DNA of 64,000 nt from contig NZ_LMIV01000004.1 in NCBI RefSeq assembly GCF_001428865.1, positions 154,028 through 218,027 of the forward strand, read 5' to 3'. The notes under the pieces were generated by a model, which saw only the letters and a program-made list of their open reading frames with translations, did not search any database and was not told where the DNA came from. Positions 34,095 through 42,516 of this stretch are shown in pieces. Source of the DNA: Sphingomonas sp. Root241 (GTDB taxonomy: Bacteria; Pseudomonadota; Alphaproteobacteria; Sphingomonadales; Sphingomonadaceae). The first letter of the stretch is position 1; each line of letters opens with the position of its first letter. A program made the position numbers and the translations under genes.

Positions 34095-35252
34095 TCAGCG
34101 GCGCGTCACCTCCACCAGGGCGTCGCGCGTGATCTGGTCGATGCTGGTGCAGCCGGTGAGCGCCATCGCGACGCGCATCTCGGCCTCGACCAGCTTGAGC
34201 ATGTGGCTGACGCCCGCTTCGCCGCGCGCGGCAAGCGCGAACGCCCAGGCGCGTCCGAGCAGCACGCCCTTCGCGCCCAGTGCGAGCATCCGCACCACGT
34301 CGAGCCCCGAGCGCACGCCGCCGTCGGCGAGCACGGTCAGCTTGTCGCCAACCGCCTCGGCGATCGCGGGGAGCGCATGCGCAGTCGAGGGCACGCCGTC
34401 TAGCTGGCGGCCGCCATGGTTGGAGACGACGATCCCGTCGGCGCCGACCTCGGCAGCGGCGCGCGCGTCCTCGGCGTCGAGGATGCCCTTGATGATCAGC
34501 GGGCCGTTCCAGCGCTCGCGGATGAAGTCGAGATCGCGCCAACTCACGGTCGGGTCGAAATTGTTGCGCATCCAGGCGAAGAAATCCTCGAGCCCGGTAT
34601 TCTTGCCGAGCACGGGTGCGACATTGCCGAGCTGGTGCGGGCGGCCATGCACGCCGACATCCCAGGCCCAGCCCGGGCGCTTCACTGCCTGCCACATGCG
34701 GCGCAGGCCGCCGGCCGCGCCGCTCGCCCCAGCGAGCCCTGAGCGATAGTCGCGGTAGCGTGACCCGGGTACCGGCATGTCGACAGTGAACACCAGGGCG
34801 TTGCATCCCGCCGCCGTCGCCTGATCGAGCAGTTCGCGCATGAAGCCGCGGTCGCGGATCATGTAGAGCTGGAACCAGAAGGGCGCCGAGGTGCCGCGCG
34901 CGACTTCGCCGAGCGGGCAGGCGGAAACAGTGGACAGGCAGAAGGGAATGCCCGCTTTCTCGGCCGCGCGCGCCGCCTGCACCTCGCCACGCCGGGCATT
35001 CATCCCCGCCAGCCCGATCGGGGCGAGCGCGACCGGCATCGCGAGCTTCTGGCCGAACAGCGTGGTCGAGAGATCGAGCGACGAGACGTCGCGCAGGATG
35101 CGCTGGCGCAGCGCGATTGCCGCAAGATCATCGACGTTCCGTTTCAGAGTCACTTCGGCATAGGAGCCGCCGTCGATATATTCGAACAGGAAATGCGGCA
35201 GGCGGCGGCGAGCAAGCTCGCGATAATCGAGGGTGGAAGCTGCTTGTCTCAT
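34095..35252 (-). CDS. lldD: L-lactate dehydrogenase (FMN-dependent, LldD-like)
   Basis: This 385-residue FMN-dependent alpha-hydroxy-acid dehydrogenase has an N-terminal YRELARRRLPHFLFEYIDGGSYAE, then ALAPIGLAGM. It has the catalytic histidine segment SNHGGRQLDG and FMN phosphate-binding LADGGVRSGLDVVRMLALGA, ending in GCTSIDQI. It oxidises L-lactate to pyruvate and passes electrons to quinone. In the non-phosphorylated fucose route, cleavage of the keto-deoxy acid yields pyruvate and L-lactate (or lactaldehyde), so this enzyme fits as the last step. It is the first gene of a minus-strand set with the oxidoreductase and glycosidase genes. Confidence 0.93.
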   Translation of the reverse strand: MRQAASTLDYRELARRRLPHFLFEYIDGGSYAEVTLKRNVDDLAAIALRQRILRDVSSLDLSTTLFGQKLAMPVALAPIGLAGMNARRGEVQAARAAEKAGIPFCLSTVSACPLGEVARGTSAPFWFQLYMIRDRGFMRELLDQATAAGCNALVFTVDMPVPGSRYRDYRSGLAGASGAAGGLRRMWQAVKRPGWAWDVGVHGRPHQLGNVAPVLGKNTGLEDFFAWMRNNFDPTVSWRDLDFIRERWNGPLIIKGILDAEDARAAAEVGADGIVVSNHGGRQLDGVPSTAHALPAIAEAVGDKLTVLADGGVRSGLDVVRMLALGAKGVLLGRAWAFALAARGEAGVSHMLKLVEAEMRVAMALTGCTSIDQITRDALVEVTRR

Positions 35253-35633
35253 CGCGTGATATGCTGTGCCATAAGATGGAACCTGCTGTCGAGGCCAGCT
35301 TCGGCTGTCGGCACGATGCGCGCAAGGCTCGGCGGTGACCAGCAGTTAAGTGACAATACCCGAATCGATCTGCGCCGGCGGCGCGTTCCGCCCCCATGAA
35401 CGCATGGTACGAATGATGCTGTGCCATTTTTATCGCACGCATCAAATTTCGCGAGCACCGAGCCACCTTCTACGCATAACTAACTGATAATAAACATAAA
35501 TCACCCGGGGCATTTTATGCCTGTCGGATGTTGACAACGTAAGACAATTTGGTAGCGTTAACATCGAGTGGCGACATAGCCGGCTCATATAAAAACCATG
35601 TGGCGCGCCTTCGCGCCAACAAGGAGGGGACAG
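35253..35633. other. Divergent promoter region of lldD and TonB receptor 2
   Basis: About 380 bases contain the LacI/XylR-like operator at 35550-35563, a consensus TTGACA at 35531-35536 with a poor -10 partner, and a local AT-rich stretch (35470-35600) unusual for this genome. The ribosome binding site AAGGAGGGG (35621-35629) belongs to the receptor. No further gene was seen. Confidence 0.6.
35550..35563. promoter_or_regulatory. LacI/XylR-type operator upstream of TonB receptor 2
   Basis: TGGTAGCGTTAACA is an imperfect palindrome with a central CG. From memory it differs at one base from the xyl-box TGGTAGCGCTAACA reported in Xanthomonas. It is about 70 bases before the receptor start. Its partner upstream of TonB receptor 1 has the same core. 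Confidence 0.55.
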
Positions 35634-38600
35634 ATGAATAGCTCACGGCTCACGCCGGCGCTCGCGCGCACGGCTTCCGCAATCGCCATCACCGCTTGCC
35701 TGATGCTGCCAGGCATCGCGGCGGCGCAGGACGCCCCCGCGGCGCAGGCGGAACAGACACAGACACCGCAGGACGACACCGCCACCAGCGAGGATATCGT
35801 CGTCACCGGCATCCGCGCATCGCTGGATCAGGCGATCGCGATCAAGCGCAACTCCGCCGGCGTCGTCGACGCGATCTCCGCTGAGGACATCGGCAAGTTC
35901 CCCGACACGAACCTGGCCGAGTCGCTGCAGCGCATCACCGGCGTGTCGATCACCCGCGCCAATGGCGAAGGTTCGCAGGTCGCGGTCCGTGGCTTCAGCG
36001 GCGGCTTCAACCTGGTGACGGTGAACGGCCGCCAGCTGCCGGCTACCAGCATCGACACGAGCACCGGCAATGCCTTCGCGCGCGGCACCGGCCGCTCGTT
36101 CGACTTCCAGAATCTGGCGTCGGAAGGCGTCGCCACGCTGGAGGTCTACAAGACCGGCCGCGCCAACATTCCGTCGGGCGGCATCGGCGCATCGATCAAT
36201 ATCGTCACCCGCCGGCCGCTCGATGCGCGCGAGGACGGCCTGTCCGGCTCGATCGGCGCCAAGGCGCTCTACGACACCACGGTCGAGGATGCCGAAGGCG
36301 ATCTGAGCAAGGTCACGCCCGAAGTGTCGGGCCTGATCAACTGGAAGAACGCCGGCGATACCTTCGGCGTCACTTTGTTCGGCAGCTACCAGCTGCGCGA
36401 ATCGACTTCGATCCAGTCGAATCCGAACTATTGGAACATCGTGCCGCTGGCCTCTTTCCTGAGCACCGCCGGCCCGTACATCAGCCCGACGACGAACATC
36501 ACGAATCGTCCGACCACGCCGTACGTCCAGATCCCGAACGACAGCCGTTATCAGTTCTCCGAGAATCGCCGCGAGCGCATCAACGGCCAGGCCGTCGTCC
36601 AGTTCAAGCCGTCGGACGCTCTCGAGATCACGGTCGACGGCCTCTATGCCCGCAACAAGCTGAGCGACGAGCGCAGCGAGCAGACCAACTGGTTCCAGCG
36701 GCCGTTCACTGACGTCACCTTCGACGACAACAAGCAGATGCAGAGCGCCGTCATTCTTGCCGAGGCGGTCCAGGCGGACAAGGGCTACGAGCAGCAGCGA
36801 TACGCCACCGACACCGAACTGTACTCGATCGGCGGCAATTTGAAGTGGAACTTCACCGATAACCTCTCGCTGACGCTCGACGCCAACCACTCCAAGTCGA
36901 CGACCAAACCGGACAATTCGAACGGTTCCTCGGCGACGACGATCTCGATCGGTGCGCCGGTCCGCGCGACGCACCGCGTCGACTACACCACCGGCTTCCC
37001 GCAGCAGTCGGAAACGATCAACGACTGCCCTGCGACGAACGGTGGCCGCGGCGGCAACTGCAACAACCAGCTCGACATCGGCGATATGGGAACCCAGATC
37101 GCGCGCACGATCACCTCGGAGCAGGAAGCCCGGATCAACCAGTTCGGAGCAGACTTCGCCTGGGACCTGGGCGAGGGGAGCCGCTTCAACTTCGGCGGCG
37201 ACTATGTCGATTCGAAGATGCGGTCGACGACTTCCAATACCCAGCAGATGCTGGGCGACTGGGGCATCACCGACACCGGGATCGTCAAGCAGATGGCCGG
37301 CGATCTCGTCAAAACCTTCTGCATGACCTGCAAGTTCGATAAATATAACCCGAATTCGAGCGGTTCGGCGCTGGTTGCGTTCCGTGGGAACGCAGTCGAT
37401 CTGCTCGACATCTTCTCGCCTTTTTATGTGAACCAGCCCGGCAGGAATATTGCGCTGCAAGGGTCGGCGGACGATACGGTGGGCGAGAAGACCTGGGCGG
37501 TCTATGGCCAGCTGGCCTGGTCCGGCGAGATCGCCGGACGCAAGGCGAACGCATTGATCGGCGTCCGTTACGAACAGACCAGGGTCAATTCGATCTCTCT
37601 CCAGTCGGTGCCGCAGGCAATTCGCTGGGCGGCGGACAACGACCTTTATGTCGACGGTGGACCCGCCGGTGATGCCATCACCATAAAGGCGAAGTACGAC
37701 AATTTGTTGCCGTCGATGGACTTCAACATCGAGGTGTTGGACAACGTTGTGGCGCGTGCCTCGTTCAGCCAGACGCTGGCCCGTGCGGACTATGGCAATC
37801 TGTTCGCATCCGTGACTGCGGGAGCACCGAATCGCCCCACGGCTCTCGGCGCAGCGGCTGCGGCCGCAACGGTGCAGGACCCGGGTCTGTTGCCGCTGGA
37901 GTCGGACAATTTCGACGTGTCGCTGGAGTGGTACTACAAGCCTTCGAGCTTCGTCTCGATCGGCTTCTTCAACAAGAACGTGCGCAACTTCATCGGCACC
38001 CAGGTGACCAACGGCAATCTGTTCGGCCTGCGGGATCCGAGCTCGGGCGCGCCGGGCACACGTTCGGGCATTGCGCTTGATTATCTCAGGAACAACAACA
38101 TCCCCCTGAGCGACATCAACCTGTTCGCCTACACGGCGCTCCTGGTGCAGAATAACGGGAACCAGGCAGCGGCGACGGCACAATTCCAGGCCAATTATAC
38201 TCCGGGGACGGGTCTCGGCACGGCGTTCTACAATGCCCTTGCCACCGCGGTCGATATCATCCCCAACGCGAGCGACCCGCTGTTCAACTTCGCGATCAGC
38301 GGCCCGGTCAACAACCGTGAAGGCAATATCCACGGCTTCGAAGTCGCATGGACCCACTTCTTCGGTCAGACCGGCTTCGGCTTCTCGGCATCGTACACCA
38401 AGGTCGATGGTGACGTGAATGTGGACCCCTATGCCGATCCGAACGTCAACATCTTCGCGTTGACGGGCCTGGGCGACAGCGCCAACTTCACCGCCATCTA
38501 CGACAAGGGCGGTCTTTCGGCCCGCGTCGCTTACAACTGGCGCGACAAGTATCTGTCGGGAACCAACCAGGGCGGCAACCGCAACCCGCTGTTCACCGAC

Positions 38601-38780
38601 ACCTTCGGCACGCTGGACGCGAACATCAGCTACGACATCACCCAGAACTTCTCGGTGTCGCTCGAGGCGGTCAACCTGACGAGCGAGCCGTTCCGTCAAT
38701 ATGCCCGCACCGAGACCAACCTGGTCTATGTCCAGGAGCTGAAGCCGCGCTTCTACCTGGGCGGGCGCTTCCGCTTCTGA
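35634..38780 (+). CDS. TonB-dependent receptor 2 (Caulobacter type)
   Basis: This outer-membrane receptor of about 1048 residues has ATG 35634 after AAGGAGGGG. Its signal peptide (TASAIAITACLMLPGIAAAQ) is followed by the plug with IVVTGIRASLDQAIAIKRNS, DIGKFPDTNLAESLQRITGV and VAVRGFSGGFNLVTVNGR. The barrel ends with FYLGGRFRF. It is homologous to TonB receptor 1. Import of an oligosaccharide is the usual role. It leads a locus with SapC, a cupin and a halogenase, a combination that recurs in sphingomonads, caulobacters and xanthomonads. Expression is probably controlled by the LacI-type operator; a strong terminator separates it from sapC. Confidence 0.95.
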   Translation: MNSSRLTPALARTASAIAITACLMLPGIAAAQDAPAAQAEQTQTPQDDTATSEDIVVTGIRASLDQAIAIKRNSAGVVDAISAEDIGKFPDTNLAESLQRITGVSITRANGEGSQVAVRGFSGGFNLVTVNGRQLPATSIDTSTGNAFARGTGRSFDFQNLASEGVATLEVYKTGRANIPSGGIGASINIVTRRPLDAREDGLSGSIGAKALYDTTVEDAEGDLSKVTPEVSGLINWKNAGDTFGVTLFGSYQLRESTSIQSNPNYWNIVPLASFLSTAGPYISPTTNITNRPTTPYVQIPNDSRYQFSENRRERINGQAVVQFKPSDALEITVDGLYARNKLSDERSEQTNWFQRPFTDVTFDDNKQMQSAVILAEAVQADKGYEQQRYATDTELYSIGGNLKWNFTDNLSLTLDANHSKSTTKPDNSNGSSATTISIGAPVRATHRVDYTTGFPQQSETINDCPATNGGRGGNCNNQLDIGDMGTQIARTITSEQEARINQFGADFAWDLGEGSRFNFGGDYVDSKMRSTTSNTQQMLGDWGITDTGIVKQMAGDLVKTFCMTCKFDKYNPNSSGSALVAFRGNAVDLLDIFSPFYVNQPGRNIALQGSADDTVGEKTWAVYGQLAWSGEIAGRKANALIGVRYEQTRVNSISLQSVPQAIRWAADNDLYVDGGPAGDAITIKAKYDNLLPSMDFNIEVLDNVVARASFSQTLARADYGNLFASVTAGAPNRPTALGAAAAAATVQDPGLLPLESDNFDVSLEWYYKPSSFVSIGFFNKNVRNFIGTQVTNGNLFGLRDPSSGAPGTRSGIALDYLRNNNIPLSDINLFAYTALLVQNNGNQAAATAQFQANYTPGTGLGTAFYNALATAVDIIPNASDPLFNFAISGPVNNREGNIHGFEVAWTHFFGQTGFGFSASYTKVDGDVNVDPYADPNVNIFALTGLGDSANFTAIYDKGGLSARVAYNWRDKYLSGTNQGGNRNPLFTDTFGTLDANISYDITQNFSVSLEAVNLTSEPFRQYARTETNLVYVQELKPRFYLGGRFRF

Positions 38781-38788
38781 CCGAATTC

Positions 38789-38816
38789 GGGAGTGGGCCT
38801 TGGGTCCACTCCCGAC
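38789..38816 (+). promoter_or_regulatory. First hairpin after TonB receptor 2
   Basis: CGGGAGTGG and CCACTCCCG form a perfect 9-bp stem with a 9-base loop, close after the receptor stop. It lies just before a typical terminator and may add to termination or protect the receptor mRNA end. Confidence 0.55.
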
Positions 38817-38826
38817 AAAGGGGGAG

Positions 38827-38865
38827 AAAGGCCGCCGCGCATTGTGCAGCGGCCTTTTTCTTTTG
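38827..38865 (+). terminator. Rho-independent terminator after TonB receptor 2
   Basis: AAAGGCCGC (38827-38835) pairs with GCGGCCTTT (38849-38857), followed by TTCTTTT. It is a textbook intrinsic terminator, placed before the SapC gene, so the receptor is expected to be made in excess of the downstream proteins. Confidence 0.88.
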
Positions 38866-38914
38866 TCGGTCGCAATCGCGCTGCTAGACCTGAGCATAGA
38901 CAGGACCGGAGCGG

Positions 38915-39637
38915 ATGAACCCCGTACAGATCAACAATATCGACCATGCGAACCTGCGCGTCAGCCCGAAGGCGGGCGCCGAATTCGGCGACGCCGCCAA
39001 TCAGGCGCTGGTGTTTCCCGCCGAATTCGAGGAGCTGCAGCGCGAGTTCGCCATCATATTCCGTCGTCGCGAGACCGGGCTTCAGGCATATGCGCTGCTG
39101 GGGCTGGACCGCGACGAAAACCTGTTCCTGTCCGGCGACCATTGGACGAGCCGCTATGTGCCCGCGAGCCATCGGCGCGGTCCCTTCTCCATCGGCATAA
39201 CGCGAAGCTCCGCCGACCCGGAGTCCGGCGAGCCGATGATCCATGTCGACATGGACGATCCGCGCGTCGGCGATGGCGAGGGTCTGCCGCTGTTCCTGGA
39301 GCATGGCGGCAATGCGCCCTATCTCGACCATATCTCCGGCGTGCTGCGGCTGCTCTATCAGGAGATGGAGAACGCTCCCGCCTTTTATGCGGCGCTCGAC
39401 GAAGCCGGGCTGCTCACGCCGGTCACTCTCACCATCGATGTGAGCGAGGATCGGCGATATACCGTGCCCGACGTGCTCGTGGTGGACGTGGAGCGGCTCG
39501 CGGCCCTCACCGGCGAGCCGCTTGAGCGGTTGCACCGCTCGGGCGTGCTGCGTCTCGCCATCCTGGCGTTGGCATCGCTGGGCAACGTCCAGCAGCTGAT
39601 TGCGCGCAAGCAAAAGCTGCTGGACACGATCGGCTGA
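38915..39637 (+). CDS. SapC-family protein
   Basis: This 240-residue protein of the SapC family (named after a Campylobacter S-layer gene) is of unclear function. It has no signal peptide. Recognisable parts are PAEFEELQREFAIIFRR, LLGLDRDENLFL, the RRGPFSIG segment and a C-terminal helical region with LHRSGVLRLAILALASLGNVQQLIARKQ. In proteobacteria this family almost always sits beside TonB receptors, cupins and halogenases, as here. It begins 5' of the cupin with only 5 bases between them, so the three genes after the terminator form a tight operon. A role in modifying or sensing the imported compound is speculation. Confidence 0.88.
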   Translation: MNPVQINNIDHANLRVSPKAGAEFGDAANQALVFPAEFEELQREFAIIFRRRETGLQAYALLGLDRDENLFLSGDHWTSRYVPASHRRGPFSIGITRSSADPESGEPMIHVDMDDPRVGDGEGLPLFLEHGGNAPYLDHISGVLRLLYQEMENAPAFYAALDEAGLLTPVTLTIDVSEDRRYTVPDVLVVDVERLAALTGEPLERLHRSGVLRLAILALASLGNVQQLIARKQKLLDTIG

Positions 39638-39642
39638 TCGCG

Positions 39643-40674
39643 ATGCCTGCCATCACCCGCCGCACGCGCGTGATCGAGGGGGCGCACGCGTCCAGCCTGC
39701 CGGTTGCTGATCTCATCGCCGATGGCCGCCCCGCGATCCTGCGCGGGATCGCGCGCGACGTGCCGCTGGTCGCTGCCGGGCTGGAAGGCGCGGAATCGGC
39801 GATTGCCTGGCTCAAGCAGTTCGACGGCGGCCGTCCCGTCACGGCCTATGTCGGCGATCCCGCGATCGGTGGCCGTTTCGGCTATGCCGAAGATTGCACT
39901 GCGCTCAATTTTGCCAGGGAGCGCGGATCGCTGTCCGGCTATCTGGACCAGCTTCTCGCCGGCCTGGGCGATCCCAATGCGCCGGCGATCTATATCGGCT
40001 CCACCGATATCGATCAGTATATGCCGGGCCTGCGTGCACAGGCCGCGCTGCCGTTCGGCGATCCGCAGCTGGTGGAGAATCCGCCGCTGGTCAGCATCTG
40101 GATCGGCAACCGGACCACGGCATCCGCGCATTACGACATGTCGAACAACATCGCCGTCACCTTGGTGGGGCATCGGCGCTTCACGCTGTTTCCGCCCGAT
40201 CAGGTTGCCAATCTCTATCCCGGCCCGCTCGATCCGACGCCTGCGGGCCAGGTCGTCTCCATGGTCGATTTCGACGCACCCGATTTGGCGCGCCATCACG
40301 GCTTTGCCGAAGCGCTTGCGGCGGCCGAGGTGGCGGAGATGGAGCCGGGCGATGCGCTCATCTATCCCGCTTTGTGGTGGCATCAGGTCGAGGCGCTCGA
40401 TCCGTTCAATGCGATGATCAACTATTGGTGGAACACCTCGCCAGGCTTCATCGACACGCCCCAGACGACCCTGCTCCACGCGCTGCTCAGCCTGCGTGAC
40501 CGCCCGGAACATGAGAAAAAGGGGTGGAAGGCGCTGTTCGACTACTACGTCTTCGGTGATCCGACACGCGCGGGCGCGCATCTGCCCGAGCATGCGCGCG
40601 GCAACCTGGCGCCGATCGACGAGACGAAGGCCCGGCGATTGCGCGCACAACTCCTGAACAGGTTGAACCGATGA
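39643..40674 (+). CDS. Cupin_8/JmjC-like Fe(II)/2-oxoglutarate oxygenase
   Basis: This 343-residue cytoplasmic protein with the JmjC-like cupin fold has metal-binding residues visible as HYD in ASAHYDMSNN (H163, D165) and the distal histidine in LWWHQVEAL (H247). That makes a complete HxD...H facial triad. The lysine/threonine region TLVGHRRFTLFPPDQ fits 2-oxoglutarate binding. Related enzymes hydroxylate amino acid side chains or small molecules. The neighbours suggest the substrate is shared with the halogenase or SapC. Its stop overlaps the start of halogenase C (ATGA), giving translational coupling. Substrate unknown. Confidence 0.88.
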   Translation: MPAITRRTRVIEGAHASSLPVADLIADGRPAILRGIARDVPLVAAGLEGAESAIAWLKQFDGGRPVTAYVGDPAIGGRFGYAEDCTALNFARERGSLSGYLDQLLAGLGDPNAPAIYIGSTDIDQYMPGLRAQAALPFGDPQLVENPPLVSIWIGNRTTASAHYDMSNNIAVTLVGHRRFTLFPPDQVANLYPGPLDPTPAGQVVSMVDFDAPDLARHHGFAEALAAAEVAEMEPGDALIYPALWWHQVEALDPFNAMINYWWNTSPGFIDTPQTTLLHALLSLRDRPEHEKKGWKALFDYYVFGDPTRAGAHLPEHARGNLAPIDETKARRLRAQLLNRLNR

Positions 40675-42164
40675 ACGAACAGGTCGTGAAGCGCGTCGTC
40701 ATTGCCGGGGGCGGCACCGCCGGCTGGGTCGCCGCGGCGGCGTTGGTCAAGCAGCTCGGGCCGCTGATCGACATCACCTTGGTCGAGTCCGACGAGATCG
40801 GCACCGTCGGGGTAGGGGAATCGACGATCCCGACCTCGCGTTCCTTCCACGAACTGCTCGGCATCAACGAGCAGGCGTTCATGCGCGCCACGCAGGCGAC
40901 CTTCAAACTGGGCATCGCCTTCGAGAATTGGGGCCAGATCGGCGATCGCTACATCCACAGCTTCGGCGAGATCGGCACGCGGTCGACGTGGATGGCCGAT
41001 TTTCACCATTTCTGGCTCGAGGCGCGCGAACAGGGGTTCGGCGGCAGCCTCGCCGACTATTGCTTCGAGCTGCAGGCGTCGGAGGCGGGCAAGTTCGCCA
41101 AGGCCGAAGGGCTCCCGATCAACTATGCCTATCATCTCGATGCGACGCTCTATGCCCGCTTCCTGCGCGGGCTCGCCGAGCCCGCGGGCGTGAAGCGTGT
41201 CGAGGGCAAGATCGCGCGGGTTCTCCAGCATCCCGAAACCGGCTTCATCACGGCACTCGTCCTCGAATCCGGTGTCAACATCGAAGGAGACTTGTTCCTC
41301 GATTGCACCGGCTTTCGCGCCTTGCTGATCGAGAAAACGCTTCAGACCGGTTATGAAGATTGGACGCGATACCTCGCCACGAACAGCGCTTTCGCCGTGC
41401 AGACGCGATCGGTCGGTCCCGCCATCCCGCTGACCCGCGCAATTGCCCATGAAGCGGGCTGGCGCTGGCGCATCCCCCTCCAACACCGCGTCGGCAACGG
41501 CATCGTCTTTTGCAGCGAGTTCATGTCCGATGAGGATGCTCGGGCAAAACTTCTCAACGACATAGATGGCGATCCTCTGATCGAACCTCGCCTGATCCGC
41601 TATCAGACGGGGGCCCGTCGGAAGGTCTGGAACAAGAACTGCGTCGCGCTGGGGCTCGCCAGCGGCTTCATCGAGCCGCTCGAATCGACGAGCATCCATC
41701 TCGTCAAGGTCGCCGTGACGCGGCTGATCCAGGAATTCCCGTTCGGCGGCTGCCACGAGGCGATCGCGAACCGCTTCAACGATCAGTCACGCCATGAGAT
41801 CGAGGGCATCCGCGACTTCATCACGCTTCACTATCATCTCACCCAGCGCGACGATTCGCCGTTCTGGGATCGCTGCCGGACGATGGAGATACCCGACAGC
41901 CTCGCCCAGCGCATGGCACTGTTCCGCGATGACGCGCATGCCTATCAGGACGGGAACGACCTGTTCCGGGTGGACAGCTGGGTGCAGGTACTGCTCGGGC
42001 AGGGGCTCGCGCCCACAAGCTATCACCGACTGGCCAAGATGATGGATCCCGACGAGCTGCGAACGGCGCTCGGAACCTTGAAGGCAAACATCGACAAGGG
42101 CGTCGCGCGGATGCCGTCGCACCAGGAATTCCTCGCGCAATATTGCCCCGCCGGCGACCCCTGA
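40671..42164 (+). CDS. Flavin-dependent halogenase (tryptophan halogenase family) C
   Basis: This 497-residue homologue of halogenases A and B is coupled to the cupin gene by an ATGA overlap. GGGTAGW lies near residue 13, ATFKLGI holds the catalytic lysine, WRWRIP begins at residue 264 and IEPLESTSI is intact. FAD-binding and halogenation motifs are therefore complete. Like the other two it lacks a neighbouring flavin reductase or natural-product genes. Flavin-dependent halogenases next to TonB receptors, such as BrvH from a Brevundimonas-type source, brominate indole in vitro, but their natural substrate is unresolved. Confidence 0.92.
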   Translation: MNEQVVKRVVIAGGGTAGWVAAAALVKQLGPLIDITLVESDEIGTVGVGESTIPTSRSFHELLGINEQAFMRATQATFKLGIAFENWGQIGDRYIHSFGEIGTRSTWMADFHHFWLEAREQGFGGSLADYCFELQASEAGKFAKAEGLPINYAYHLDATLYARFLRGLAEPAGVKRVEGKIARVLQHPETGFITALVLESGVNIEGDLFLDCTGFRALLIEKTLQTGYEDWTRYLATNSAFAVQTRSVGPAIPLTRAIAHEAGWRWRIPLQHRVGNGIVFCSEFMSDEDARAKLLNDIDGDPLIEPRLIRYQTGARRKVWNKNCVALGLASGFIEPLESTSIHLVKVAVTRLIQEFPFGGCHEAIANRFNDQSRHEIEGIRDFITLHYHLTQRDDSPFWDRCRTMEIPDSLAQRMALFRDDAHAYQDGNDLFRVDSWVQVLLGQGLAPTSYHRLAKMMDPDELRTALGTLKANIDKGVARMPSHQEFLAQYCPAGDP

Positions 42165-42184
42165 CGCCGCCGGCGGGTGCGTGT

Positions 42185-42502
42185 TTACTGCGCGGGCTGG
42201 GCTTCGTTGCCCTCGTCGCGCGAGACGCGAGCGGTCATCCCCGTGGCGTCGGCATCGTCCTGCGTCTGCTCGTCCGTGCTGAGATCGGTAGGGACTGTCG
42301 CAGGTTGCGGAGTGGCGGTGACATTGTCGATCGGAGTCGCGGCCGGGGCCTCGGTCGGCACCACCGCGGTGTTCCCGACTTCGATCGGCGTCATGTTCTC
42401 GACATTGTTCGTCGGCGCCGCGGGCTCGTCGTTGCCGCCCGAACAGCCGCCGAGCACCAATGCCCCGGCCACTGCGAACAATGCGATTCGCTTCAAGCTC
42501 AT
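42185..42502 (-). CDS. Small proline/threonine-rich lipoprotein
   Basis: This 105-residue lipoprotein has signal peptide RIALFAVAGALVLGGC with the lipobox cysteine near residue 20. A disordered, acidic chain follows, rich in T, P, A, D and E (for example PTEAPAATPIDNVTATPQPA), with no domain. It begins 14 bases after the stop of the L,D-transpeptidase gene in the same direction, so it is probably cotranscribed and may act in the cell envelope. Function unknown. Confidence 0.82.
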   Translation of the reverse strand: MSLKRIALFAVAGALVLGGCSGGNDEPAAPTNNVENMTPIEVGNTAVVPTEAPAATPIDNVTATPQPATVPTDLSTDEQTQDDADATGMTARVSRDEGNEAQPAQ

Positions 42503-42516
42503 GAAATATTCCCCTT

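Noticed and set aside
35643..38897. 1084-codon open frame on the minus strand
   Set aside because: Shadow of TonB receptor 2, whose plug and barrel motifs are convincing; the antisense product has no recognisable feature.
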